In this document: piece by piece, positions 16,601 to 25,300 of the stretch
Position numbering within the stretch: the stretch's first letter is position 1
How the letters are laid out: every line of letters begins with the position of its first letter
Source: Thiotrichaceae bacterium
Lineage (GTDB): Bacteria > Pseudomonadota > Gammaproteobacteria > Beggiatoales > Beggiatoaceae
NCBI GenBank assembly: GCA_029939505.1
Contig: JAOZSV010000021.1
Coordinates: 1-35,885, forward strand
Direction: 5' to 3'
Length of the DNA: 35,885 nucleotides
The notes under the pieces: model-generated
What the model was told of the DNA's origin: nothing
Databases searched by the model: none
The model's input: only the letters and a program-made list of their open reading frames with translations
Translations under genes and position numbers: made by a program

Positions 16601-17380
16601 TCACTACTCAAAATCCTTCGCACCACAGAACGCAAAACCCAACCATCAGAACCGTTCTTAGCCTTTGCAGACCCAGAATATCCACCGTGTAATAGTACAA
16701 GCAACACCAAAACAGAAACTTTTACCGAACTACGCACCGAAGCCTACCTCAAATCAATCAAAGGTAACTGCTTCACCCGCCTCGCCGCCACCGCAGACGA
16801 AGTGCGTGAGATTGCAAACCTATTCAATGCCGATCACAGCAAAGCCCTCTACTTAGGAGCCAAAGCCAGTCGCAGCACCGTATTCGCCCTCAACAAAGAC
16901 GACAAACTAGACGATTATCGCTACATAATGTTCTCAGTACACGGCATAATCCCAAACAAAACCAACCAAATAGAACAACCCGCCTTAGTCCTATCAAACC
17001 CAACCACAGACGGCTACCTAACAATGGCAGACGCATTCGCCCTCAAACTCAACGCCGACTTCGTCAACCTATCTGCTTGCAACACCGGCTGCACCAAAAA
17101 AGACTGTAGCGAAAACGTGCGTGGCGAAGGCATCATGGGACTAACCCGCGCCTTCATGTATGCCGGAACCTCCCGTGTCGCCGTTACCTTATGGTCAGTA
17201 GATTTATATTCGTCTAAAGATTTGAATGTAGGACTATTTACCCATCTCAAAGCCAACAAAAAAATGGCCCACGCCCTACGAGAAATTAAGCTAAAAATGA
17301 TTCAAGGCAAAGCAAGTAATGAGCAATATGCACATCCCTACCACTGGGCAGGGTTTGTGGTGTATGGGGATGGACAATAA
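13610..17380 (+). CDS. Secreted FG-GAP/TPR/CHAT caspase-like protease
   Basis: 1256 residues. Start set at 13610 because AAGGAAAAC lies just upstream and the protein then begins with a clean signal peptide (MHTLKTITLALMLIIFSVAG, cleavage near LRA-EP). Residues about 130-370 hold four FG-GAP/VCBS-type calcium loops (LNGDKIDDLV, TDGDNHADLV, FNSDGYPDLF, VNLDGHLDIV). Residues about 500-720 hold at least five TPR repeats of 40 residues with almost identical units (EQYQKALIYQQQALEI). Residues about 870-1253 are a CHAT domain, a clan CD caspase-like fold. H1111 in SVHG and C1157 in LSACNTG form the expected dyad, so it should be active. CHAT proteases act in controlled proteolysis, cell death and gasdermin or Craspase-like pathways. 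A signal peptide on such a protein suggests action outside the cytoplasm. Confidence 0.88.
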   Translation: MHTLKTITLALMLIIFSVAGLRAEPVAIYATSAKNIRIVPLVQGDIPNLNEGVDLVASAPCEDDITQSVFIVPLNSSREFLTIWWNKNTDKTCYSRFISDGNGSFTEKYMGDWLGGGTSVWSKGTNGDIGNIWSPLPSADLNGDKIDDLVLIRWHRLGTRPKSVEYKVALGQSDGSFDFSGIATTFITGAWTGSVTLADTDGDNHADLVYYRFRHGGSHSTDVYSLKGRSNGTFASVADKKLLVSTGAGRGSANLAAIGDFNSDGYPDLFLPPDDDVLDEGQAYISFGDENSKFTPILESIDFVSRNEGRTGDTFSASTEAYDVNLDGHLDIVANANRWNILTSKKVYFGNGNGQFSITGKKLFSAPKGTPYPRLAWLFTSEQRAEEISLEQFANEFNTLFQAKDWKKIGQLFINNPNTAKQFQQMLARAGEGTGKQVEQTRALAGLVAKLRQGLSGSKNPMLARLLKEGKKAYSIAEYRTAIRKWEQGLNLARQTKSQLYIGAFIGSLGVVYDNLEQYQKALIYQQQALEINRKIDNKYGVGNSLNNIGNIYGTLDQYQKALNYYQQALEINRKIGYKREIGINLANIGVVYKILEQYQKALIYQQQALEIIRKIDDKYGMGKSLSNIGNVYGKLKQYQKDLNYQQQALKIRQKIGDKHGEAYSLANIGVVYKHFGKYQKAKKFFQNSLAMFEKLGIEDSWKALHNLASIEAKLNQPELAIQHYQQALDNIEILRTGITTKELKTSFMRKKRYIYDELIALLQSQHSKQPNKGYDRKAIEIFERKQGRLFLEEMGQSGVRRFVGLDDEIITEEQSLMLKWQKLEIQAFTPQEYTALEQAEEQLKKRIKAEYPKYYALKYPQPVDLATLQSQVLQENEMMLVYGVMKKNIVLWVIGKQHFQMFTLPVDETTLKQEVKKLRAYFNPLFKNKFLKYSQNLYQTLLPEAVRQLIKDAKTLYIIPTGPLYGLPFGSLVTSNPKQPIHYLIEDYPISYLSSASLLKILRTTERKTQPSEPFLAFADPEYPPCNSTSNTKTETFTELRTEAYLKSIKGNCFTRLAATADEVREIANLFNADHSKALYLGAKASRSTVFALNKDDKLDDYRYIMFSVHGIIPNKTNQIEQPALVLSNPTTDGYLTMADAFALKLNADFVNLSACNTGCTKKDCSENVRGEGIMGLTRAFMYAGTSRVAVTLWSVDLYSSKDLNVGLFTHLKANKKMAHALREIKLKMIQGKASNEQYAHPYHWAGFVVYGDGQ

Positions 17381-17678
17381 TTTAGACTTGACAGGTTTTT
17401 TATTATCACTAAAATAGGGGACAGACCACATTTATTATCGAAGCAACCTTGGCTTTCAAAAGGGAAATTTTCTTTGCCATTCTGAAAATAAATTAAAGGG
17501 AGAATAGGGGACAGACCCCATTTTCCCACCACATATTTAGTTATCCAAAATAAGGTCACTGTTAAATTACTCCAAAACATTTTGCTCCATTTTGGTATCA
17601 ATACTCAGGAGAAATTCTATCTTGAAGCAGAGTTTGAAGTCTCTCTTTGAATATTGGAAACGAGACAAAAAGTGTGAG
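17381..17678. repeat. Gene-free region with two AATAGGGGACAGACC repeats
   Basis: About 300 bases without a convincing gene. AATAGGGGACAGACC occurs at 17413-17427 and 17503-17517 in the same orientation, followed by CACATTT and CCATTTT. Repeats of this GGGGACAGACC type are often found with REP-associated (Y1) transposases; no transposase is present here, so these are probably relics. An AGACTTGACAGG-type fragment lies at 17383. Confidence 0.6.
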
Positions 17679-18269
17679 TTACAATGATGAAATTTCATCA
17701 AACAGCCAATTAAGAATGTTAAGAACATTTTGTAAATCAGCAATGACGGATGTAGATGTTGAATCTATCACAAAAACACGGTTTTCTAATTTTCCAAATT
17801 GCCAAAATTCACCTGTTGACACTATTCCATAACAGATTGTTGCCCCAAGTAAAGAAGAGGCGACCATTTCAGCCAAAGCTTGTGTCCACCCTTCATCAAA
17901 ATTATCTTGTTTCGCTTCTATAACACAAAGAGACGGTCTTGCCATTGTTCCATATTTGGTTCTTGCTGCAATTAGATAATCGGGTTTTCCAACTAATCCC
18001 TTTTCTTTATCTACATCATAAGAGACATGAGACCAAACTTTGAGAGAATAATTTTTTGCAACCATTTTTAAAATCGGTCGAATAATGGCTTCACAAATGG
18101 CATATTCACTGACATAATTAGTATCATCATGTAACTCTTCTTCTATCATAGATATTAATATGTCTGAAACTTCATAAGGTTTTTTTTTGATAAATGATGT
18201 TCTATTAATGACTTCAATATCAAATTTTTCGGCGACTTCTCCAACTGATTTAAACGTACCATAAGACAT
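17679..18269 (-). CDS. Orphan PD-(D/E)XK nuclease-like protein
   Basis: 196 residues. A PD-(D/E)XK core is visible: D97 in GKPDYLIAA, then E118-A-K120 in LCVIEAKQDNF, then Q130 in GWTQALAEM, the usual order for restriction-type nucleases and related prokaryotic nucleases. The C-terminal part continues the alpha/beta fold (ATICYGIVSTGEFWQFGKL). Start supported by AAGGATAA a few bases upstream. It stands alone between the CHAT gene and the restriction-modification locus, on the other strand. It may be a solitary defence or mobile-element nuclease or the DNA-cutting part of a lost operon. Substrate unknown. Confidence 0.7.
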   Translation of the reverse strand: MSYGTFKSVGEVAEKFDIEVINRTSFIKKKPYEVSDILISMIEEELHDDTNYVSEYAICEAIIRPILKMVAKNYSLKVWSHVSYDVDKEKGLVGKPDYLIAARTKYGTMARPSLCVIEAKQDNFDEGWTQALAEMVASSLLGATICYGIVSTGEFWQFGKLENRVFVIDSTSTSVIADLQNVLNILNWLFDEISSL

Positions 18270-18299
18270 TTACGTTATCCTTATTCCTATTCTCTGTAG

Positions 18300-18397
18300 C
18301 AATGCCATTAAGTTAAGGGCAACCACAAGGGTGTGCAGCCTACAAATCGTCATGTAGGGGCAAATCCTTTATGGTTGCCCTTAACTTAATGGCAGTG
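18300..18397. mobile_element. MITE-like palindromic element with 11-bp direct repeats
   Basis: Perfect 23-bp arms, TGCCATTAAGTTAAGGGCAA-CCA (18303-18325) and its complement (18372-18394), enclose 46 bases that contain GTAGGGGCAAATCC. The element is bracketed by ATTCTCTGTAG at 18289-18299 and 18398-18408, consistent with a target-site duplication. It has no coding capacity. A fragment of the same arm (TAAGGGCAACC) occurs near 74. It lies 31 bases upstream of the start codon of the minus-strand nuclease gene. Confidence 0.75.
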
Positions 18398-18550
18398 ATT
18401 CTCTGTAGGTTGTGCCAGTCAATCATTAATCGTCAAAAATGACTTTCATGTTGATTATTTATACTACCACTTTTTTTTTTAAAAGATCAAGTAAAAAAAT
18501 GTCTAAAACTCGAACAGGCTGCCAGTTTTTCGTCTGACAACAGTAACTAC

Positions 18551-18593
18551 AAGGATTATTTATAATAAAGGATTATTTATAATAAAGGATAAT
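18551..18593. repeat. 17-bp tandem repeat
   Basis: AAGGATTATTTATAATA is repeated twice and followed by a third partial unit (starts 18551, 18568, 18585). It contains TATAAT-like hexamers and precedes the small gene at 18641, so it may be a duplicated -10 region. Elsewhere 18409-18550 shows only a T10 run and no gene. Confidence 0.7.
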
Positions 18594-18640
18594 CACTCGC
18601 TATTCCTCAATATGAATCCACCATCAAATAAACCGCTCAA

Positions 18641-18850
18641 ATGATCACAAACGATAAACAAATTGATTCTTGCCTAGAAAACTTATGTCAGCAAGGTTGC
18701 CGAACAGTCAACCAAGTGATTCAACGACTTGAACAGGAAGAAGTCATTGATACTGTAAAACATTTAAGTGCTGCCCAACAGAAAACACTTTTGCAGGAGT
18801 TAAAAAATATTATGGCGGTTTATGCAGAAACTCAATCCTGTCAAATTTAA
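18641..18850 (+). CDS. Small hypothetical protein
   Basis: 69 residues, soluble and helical (CRTVNQVIQRLEQEEVIDTV, then HLSAAQQKTLLQELKNIMAVY). I do not recognise a family. Coding is plausible from the amphipathic helices and an ordinary composition, but no clear ribosome binding site precedes the ATG. The stop codon overlaps the ATG of the relic reading frame that follows. It might be a small regulator or an antitoxin-like partner of a lost gene. Confidence 0.5.
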   Translation: MITNDKQIDSCLENLCQQGCRTVNQVIQRLEQEEVIDTVKHLSAAQQKTLLQELKNIMAVYAETQSCQI

Positions 18851-18894
18851 TGATGATTTCTCTTCATAAAAGAATTAAACGCTTTGAAAATCAA

Positions 18895-18937
18895 TTCGAG
18901 GTTCAAGTTTTTTTATCGAAAAAACTTGAACCTCGAA
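18895..18937. repeat. TTCGAGGTTCAAG-type palindromic element
   Basis: 43 bp: TTCGAGGTTCAAG, T7, ATCG, A6, CTTGAACCTCGAA. Its position within the type IIG relic matches residue 17 of the intact gene, where no such sequence is found. Confidence 0.9.
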
Positions 18938-18993
18938 TAGATATATACAAACAAAGCGACTACAACGAAACAAAAACGCGCAACGAGAATCCT

Positions 18994-19036
18994 TTCGAGG
19001 TTCAAGTTTTTTTATCGAAAAAACTTGAACCTCGAA
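18994..19036. repeat. TTCGAGGTTCAAG-type palindromic element
   Basis: 43 bp and identical to 18895-18937, only 56 bases downstream. It sits at the junction between the type IIG fragment and the cold-shock fragment. Confidence 0.9.
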
Positions 19037-19267
19037 TACAAAAAGGTGTTTTATTCACTTGGAAGGATGAAAAGGGATTTGGTTTTATACTGCCAGAAAA
19101 TTGTGGTGAAGATGATTCATATTAGCGCGTTTGGCGGAATCAGTCGTCGCCTTACGGAGATGGTATGCCTTGTGAACAACGATGTGGGCATTAATATTAT
19201 TTATCCACCTTAACAAAACGGGTTTTGGTTAAATTGGAAAACGAAATACCGCTTTGCAAATATAATC

Positions 19268-22200
19268 ATGTCAATACGACTCAAAATCAAAAACATAATA
19301 AAACGCTTTGATAATCAAATAGATAGATATAAACAAAGCGATTACAACGAAACCCAAACGCGCATTGAGTTCATCAATCCGTTTTTCACCGCTTTAGGCT
19401 GGGATGTAGAAAACAAGCAAGGGCTTTCAATCACTCATTGCCCTGTTATCCACGAAGACACCTTAAAAATTGGCAGGGCAACCAAAATCCCCGATTATAG
19501 TTTTCGTGTCGGCGGGGTGCGAAAGTTTTTTGTCGAAGCGAAAAAACCGTCAATCAGCCTAAAAAATGATCCTGAACCTGCTTACCAATTGCGCCGCTAT
19601 GGCTGGAATGCCAAATTATCTCTGAGCATTGTCACCAACTTTGCCGAGTTTGCCGTTTATGATTGTCGCATCAAACCAGAATCTACGGATAAAGCATCCA
19701 CTGCTCGTGTTTGGTACTTACAGTTTACTGACTACCTTGAACATTGGGAAGAATTGGTGGAACGATTTTCCTTTGAAGCGGTTTGGCAGGGCAAGTTAGA
19801 TCAATATGCGACTGCCCAGACAAATACCAAAGGTGCTATAGAAGTTGATGCGGCATTTTTAGCCGAAATGGAAGAGTGGCGAAAAATATTAGCGCGTCAT
19901 ATTGCCTCAAACAATCAAGCATTAAGCCAACGCGAATTAAACAAAGTCGTTCAACAAACCATTGATCGCATTGTTTTTCTACGAATCTGTGAAGATCGGG
20001 GCATTGAAGATTATGGGCGTTTGTTGAGTTTGCAAAACGGCACCCAAATCTATCAACGTTTAATTCGACTTTTTCGTGAAGCCGATGAACGTTATGATTC
20101 GGGTTTATTTCATTTTAAAGCCGAAAAGGGGCGCGAAGAAGCAGATACTTTATCGCCTACCCTAACCATTGCCGATGAGATTCTCAAACCGATTATAAAA
20201 AGTCTCTATTATCCTGACAGCCCTTATGAGTTTTCAGTATTGGGGGCGGATATTTTAGGGCAAGTCTATGAACGATTTTTGGGTCAAGTCATTCATCTGA
20301 CTGACAAACATGAAGCCTTTATCGAAGAAAAGCCCGAAGTGAAAAAAGCGGGCGGTGTCTATTATACGCCTACTTATATTGTCGATTATATTGTCAAACA
20401 AACCATTGGTACCTTACTCAAAGATAAAAAAGTCGGATTACGCAGTCGCGTGAATCAATTAAAAATCCTTGATCCCGCTTGTGGCTCAGGTTCATTTTTA
20501 TTAGGGGCTTATCAATTTCTGCTCGACTGGCATTTAGAAGCGTATTTACAAAATCCCAACAAATGGGCAAAAGGCAAAAATCCGCGCCTTTATCAAGCGA
20601 TTGGCAAAACGTGGAAATTAACCGTTTCTGAGCGCAAGCGCATTTTATTAAACCATATTTACGGTGTCGATATCGATTCCCAAGCGGTGGAAGTCACTAA
20701 ACTCTCCTTATTACTCAAAGTCTTGGAAGACGAACAAAGCGTCATTTCTCAACTCTCTTTATTAAAAGAACGGGTGTTGCCTGATTTAGATAACAATATA
20801 AAATCCGGTAATTCATTGATTAGCAATGAATTTTATCAAGAACAACAATTAGGGCTTTTAGATGAGGAGACATTGTATCGAATTAATGCCTTTGACTGGG
20901 ATTCGGAATTTGGTGAGGTGATAAAAGCGGGGGGATTTGATGCGGTGATTGGAAATCCGCCTTATGTACGGCAAGAATTGCTAAGTGAATCAAAGGTTTA
21001 TTTTAAAGAACATTATAAAATCTATCATGGCGTTGCTGATTTATACGTCTATTTCATTGAAAAAGGAATCTCCTTACTCCGTGAAAATGGAATATTTGGC
21101 ATTATTGTCTCCAATAAATGGATGCGAGCCAATTATGCTCAACCATTGCGGCAATGGCTGAAACAGCAATGCTTAATCGAAATTATTGATTTTGGTGATT
21201 TGCCCGTTTTTCAACAAGCCACTTTAAGAGTTCAGAAAGCCAAACCTCCCACGACTTATACATGTATTTTAAGAGTTCAGAAAGCCAAACCTCAAGCCAC
21301 CTTTCAAGTGTCGCAAATCAAAACACTGGATTTTGATGATTTAAAAACTGAGGTGGCATCTCATGCTTATCGCATTGAACAATCCTCATTAAATCATGAA
21401 GGTTGGTCATTAGCTGATAAAAAGAGGCAAGCCCTTTTGGATAAATTGTACCAAAAGGCTATGCCCTTAAAAAAATATGTTGAGGGCAAAATTTTTTATG
21501 GCATCAAAACTGGGCTTAATGAAGCTTTTGTGATTGATGCCAAAACACGAGATAAATTAATGGCCAGCGATGCCAAAAGTGAGGAATTGATTAAGCCATT
21601 TTTATTGGGTAGGGATATTAAACGTTATCAAGCAATTTCAAATGAACGTTATTTAATTTTCACTCGTCGTGGTGTGGAGATTAAAAAATATCCAGCGATA
21701 AAACGGTACCTTCATCAGTTTAAAAAACAGCTGATGCCAAAGCCTAAAAATTGGAAAGAAGAGTGGCAAGGACGCAAACCAGGTAGTTATCAGTGGTATG
21801 AAATTCAGGATACGATTGCTTATTATCATGAGTTTGAAAAACCCAAAATTATCATTCCCGCTATTGTTCAAAAAGCCTCTTATGCCTTTGATAAGTTAGG
21901 CTTCTATTCTAATGACAAAACCTCAATTATCGCCTGCGATGATTTGTATTTATTGGGATTGTTAAATTCTCAAGTATTGGATTTTGTACTTCATTCAATC
22001 GCCTCAACCAAACGAGGCGGATATTTTGAATATAAACCGATGTATGTCCAAAAACTGCCTATTCGCTCAATTGACTTTGATAATCCAACCGACAAAGCCA
22101 CACATGATAAAATAGTACAACTGGTTGAAATCATGCTAACACTCAACCAAAAACTCGCCACTTCTCTTGATTCGCACAGCAGAACAGTCTTTAAACGTCA

Positions 22201-22294
22201 AATTGAAGCGACTGATCGGCAAATTGATCATTTGGTTTATCAATTGTATGGTTTGACGACTGAAGAAATTGGGATGGTGGAGAACAGCAATTAA
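19268..22294 (+). CDS. Type IIG (Eco57I-like) restriction-modification enzyme
   Basis: 1008 residues. It probably methylates adenine in DNA and cuts with an N-terminal nuclease in the same chain. Nuclease: D76 in KIPDYSFRV and E90-A-K92 in KFFVEAKKPS, a PD-(D/E)XK pattern (HSDR_N-like start RIEFINPFFTALGWDVE). Methyltransferase: GGVYYTP (362-368), motif I DPACGSGSF (402-410), motif IV NPPY (563-566). The C-terminal third should hold the target recognition domain. An internal 45-bp duplication repeats LRVQKAKP (about 653-660 and 668-675). It is the first gene of a tight cluster: the helicase gene starts 12 bases after its stop. Relics of the same gene lie on both sides of the cluster. Restriction specificity unknown. 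Confidence 0.85.
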   Translation: MSIRLKIKNIIKRFDNQIDRYKQSDYNETQTRIEFINPFFTALGWDVENKQGLSITHCPVIHEDTLKIGRATKIPDYSFRVGGVRKFFVEAKKPSISLKNDPEPAYQLRRYGWNAKLSLSIVTNFAEFAVYDCRIKPESTDKASTARVWYLQFTDYLEHWEELVERFSFEAVWQGKLDQYATAQTNTKGAIEVDAAFLAEMEEWRKILARHIASNNQALSQRELNKVVQQTIDRIVFLRICEDRGIEDYGRLLSLQNGTQIYQRLIRLFREADERYDSGLFHFKAEKGREEADTLSPTLTIADEILKPIIKSLYYPDSPYEFSVLGADILGQVYERFLGQVIHLTDKHEAFIEEKPEVKKAGGVYYTPTYIVDYIVKQTIGTLLKDKKVGLRSRVNQLKILDPACGSGSFLLGAYQFLLDWHLEAYLQNPNKWAKGKNPRLYQAIGKTWKLTVSERKRILLNHIYGVDIDSQAVEVTKLSLLLKVLEDEQSVISQLSLLKERVLPDLDNNIKSGNSLISNEFYQEQQLGLLDEETLYRINAFDWDSEFGEVIKAGGFDAVIGNPPYVRQELLSESKVYFKEHYKIYHGVADLYVYFIEKGISLLRENGIFGIIVSNKWMRANYAQPLRQWLKQQCLIEIIDFGDLPVFQQATLRVQKAKPPTTYTCILRVQKAKPQATFQVSQIKTLDFDDLKTEVASHAYRIEQSSLNHEGWSLADKKRQALLDKLYQKAMPLKKYVEGKIFYGIKTGLNEAFVIDAKTRDKLMASDAKSEELIKPFLLGRDIKRYQAISNERYLIFTRRGVEIKKYPAIKRYLHQFKKQLMPKPKNWKEEWQGRKPGSYQWYEIQDTIAYYHEFEKPKIIIPAIVQKASYAFDKLGFYSNDKTSIIACDDLYLLGLLNSQVLDFVLHSIASTKRGGYFEYKPMYVQKLPIRSIDFDNPTDKATHDKIVQLVEIMLTLNQKLATSLDSHSRTVFKRQIEATDRQIDHLVYQLYGLTTEEIGMVENSN
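21221..21311 (+). repeat. 45-bp in-frame tandem duplication inside the type IIG gene
   Basis: TTAAGAGTTCAGAAAGCC recurs with an offset of 45 bases (21224 and 21269) together with CAAACCTC. The 15 added codons keep the frame, in the region between the methyltransferase core and the expected recognition domain. Confidence 0.8.
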
Positions 22295-22306
22295 AAGGTC
22301 TTTTTT

Positions 22307-25300
22307 ATGACTCATGATGCGGAAAAAAACGATGAGCAAACCAAAAATATGGATGAATTTGGCAGTTTACAAGGGCGTACCTACGAGCTTGGCGGATTAG
22401 CTGGCGCAATAGGTGCGCTACGCCCTTTCAGGGCTTCAAAAGAATGCAAACAACAAATGGCTCGCATTATTTCTCGGCTCGGTGAGTTTAAGTTGAGCAA
22501 AATAATCAGTCAATTTGGCAAAGAATTTGATACAAAATCTCTTGATTTAAAATCACTCAAATCTGCGCCCTCTATTTTAAGTGCGAGATTATTTCAAGGT
22601 TATGTTCAAGGGTTTTGCGAAACTCAGCAGTTCATAAAATCTCTACCCGCTACCACAAAACCTCAATTAGTATGGGTTTATGCTAATCCCGCCCTTGGGC
22701 AAGAAACCAACGATGCCTTTGCTTTAGCACAACAAGAATTCGCCTTGATTGCCGATTTTTCTGATTTCAATTTCAGCACACTTAATGAAACGGGGAAATG
22801 CCCTTATGCTGATTTCTTATTGATTGTCAGAACATACTATAATAAGGCGTACCAATTTCATTTAATTTGTTACGAATTATCAACGCATAATGCGCCTACC
22901 ATAGATACTGAAATTAATTTATCTAATCCTGATGACATTTTTGAAAGTCTCAAACGTGGCAAAAATACGTTCACCAATCTGACTAAAACACGAGATTTTC
23001 GGATTGCCAGTGAAACGCTTGGCTTGGAAATCTCACAAGATTTGAAAAATTATTTTAGTGGCTTACTCACTCACGACAAAATCGCTAAAAAGCTGTTTCA
23101 AGGCGGGGGCTACGTTTACTCGCTTTATGAGACGATTAAAGATCGCATTATTTTAAATAAGCCCTTTGATCAATGGGAAAAGGCTAAGATTGAGTTCCAT
23201 GTTGTTGCGTTTACAGATCGCCATCGGCATTTTTTGCATCTGAAAGAAGATGAATCTGAACTTTTACAAAATATGGGGGTTATTTATCAACAAGGGATTA
23301 AAAGCGGCAGATACGATTTCCCTGAACAACAAAGCAAGCTGAGAGAAGAGCAAATACTGAACACTGAAAATGCTATCTTGCGAAATATACGACTCAATTT
23401 TCCGCAGGTACTCAAAGAGCCGCTTAGGGATTTGTATTACCGTGCCACAAATATTTTTGAGTGTCAACAACCCAACGATGATTACCTCAACTATTCTTTT
23501 CCAACGGAAAAAATAGAAGGTTACTGCCCCACTGCTACGCTGCCGACATTTGAACAATTACAATCATGGCTACCTATTGGGCTTGCCAAGCAACTTCAGG
23601 CGGCTGGTTTAAAATCAATGCAAGATGCTCATGCCGAACTGGTTAAGTCGGTTTGGAAAGACAATGATATTTTGGTGTTGTCAGGCACGCCGGGGATTGG
23701 TAAAACCACTGCTTTGCGTAACATTTTGTCTGACTATTCCTGTGGTTATTTACTGATTTATTTAAGTCCGCGAATCCAAGTGAATATGGATTTGATGGCA
23801 AAATTCGATCCGACGCTTGAGGGAAACAATCTTAAAGGAAAAGAGGAACTTATTTGCATCAATACCAATTCTACACTCATCAAAGCGGCTGACTCTCATC
23901 ATGGTAAAGCAGCACTGAGTTGCTGTAGCCAAAAAATACCTGATGATCCTAAGTTTTTGTTTTTAAGCCAAGAAGAGACAGAATCACTAGAAATCAAAGA
24001 GCTTAAAAAAAATCAATCTAACTATGGACGCACGGAGATAAGTGCTGCCACCGAGGTATCGCGGTATACTCATCACGGTGTCTTCAAGACGATAATGCAG
24101 GCAATTCACAGACTTAATGATCGGTACAGCTATAAACGCATCATTGCTTGTGTTTCAACGCAGTCAAATAGACAACGGAATCGGGAAACCACCACAGTTG
24201 GTGATCATTTGAGCAAAATGTTTGGCGATAGTCATAAAAAACTGGATATGACGTCTATTGAACAATTTGCCAATAACATCAAGGAAATTGTCTTTTTTGT
24301 TGATGAAGTCACTGGCGATGGTGCCGGGCGGAAAACCGTGCAGGAGATGATTCAGTTTCGCAAAGACGTGATGGATAAGTTTGATGATGTAGGAAAATCT
24401 TGTCCCCTGAAATTTCGTGTTCTGATTGCCGATGCTTCGCTCGTCAATGCGTCATCGGTTGAAAGTTATCTCAATGAAAAACAATCTCAACCTGAGCAGA
24501 TATTATTTACCGGCGATGCTGATTGTAAAGGACTGAGTATTGAAGACACCAAAATTTTGGGGCAGCCCGCGAAAATAATTAATGCGAATGTCTATCCCGC
24601 TGCAACGCTGACATTGAAATGGCAACCCGTTTTGGACTTTTGTGCGATTAAGAAAGAAGGAGATAAAGGCAAAGTAGTTGCCAAAGCCTATCGTGAACTC
24701 GAAAATTCCCTGCGCCTCAAACTGGCTCAAAAGTTGGTTGAGCGTTGGCAACAAAAGCCTAAAGAACAAACGATTGTTATTATTCAGAATAAAGAATCAA
24801 TCGATCAGCTAAGAAACGCTATTATTGAGTATGCCAAGGATAAAAAATGTGGTTATCTTGATATTATTTGTCTCCATGCACACTCTAAGCCTCAGATTAA
24901 GCGCGATATTGTCAGCCCTGCCACGGTTGAAGAAAAAAGCCAAAAACCACGAGAAGTGCCTATATCACAAAAAGGCGATCTGGCTGATATAATTCTAATG
25001 ACTTCATCAGGAACACGAGGCATCAGTTTTCCCAACGCCAGCAAAATTATCTGCCTTATTCCCACATTTTCCATAGAAAGTAATTTCATGGAATTTTTAC
25101 AAGGCATGTATAGGGGACGTGGTAGCGGCAAAGGCAATCAACTGAATCGAGAAATTGAACTGATTATCCCGCAAGTACTCGTCGCTCCCCCCGGTGGCAG
25201 CACGTCTGCTATTAAAGCGTCGCAAATATCCAATTTATTTGCAACACTGATGCTGATGCGAATGAGCATTTTGACGCGCCTATTTGGTGCCTCTAAATTA

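Larger units (their letters stand above)
18850..19213 (+). pseudogene. Mosaic relic: type IIG start fragment plus frameshifted cold-shock domain
   Basis: From 18850 the frame reads HKRIKRFENQ, then a palindrome (18895-18937), then RIDIYKQSDYNETKTR, then a second palindrome (18994-19036). Without the palindromes this matches the first 32 residues of the type IIG enzyme at 19268 (IKRFDNQIDRYKQSDYNETQ). The frame then runs into KGVLFTWKDEKGFGFILPEN (19040-19099), the start of a cold-shock nucleic-acid-binding domain. The rest of that domain (HISAFGGISRRLTEMV) continues in another frame to about 19213. The locus is therefore a fusion of two gene remnants, neither functional. Confidence 0.75.

Noticed and set aside
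17338-17601. Minus-strand frame of 87 codons after the CHAT gene
   Set aside because: It covers the GGGGACAGACC repeats and the end of the CHAT gene, and contains a repeated peptide derived from the repeats only.
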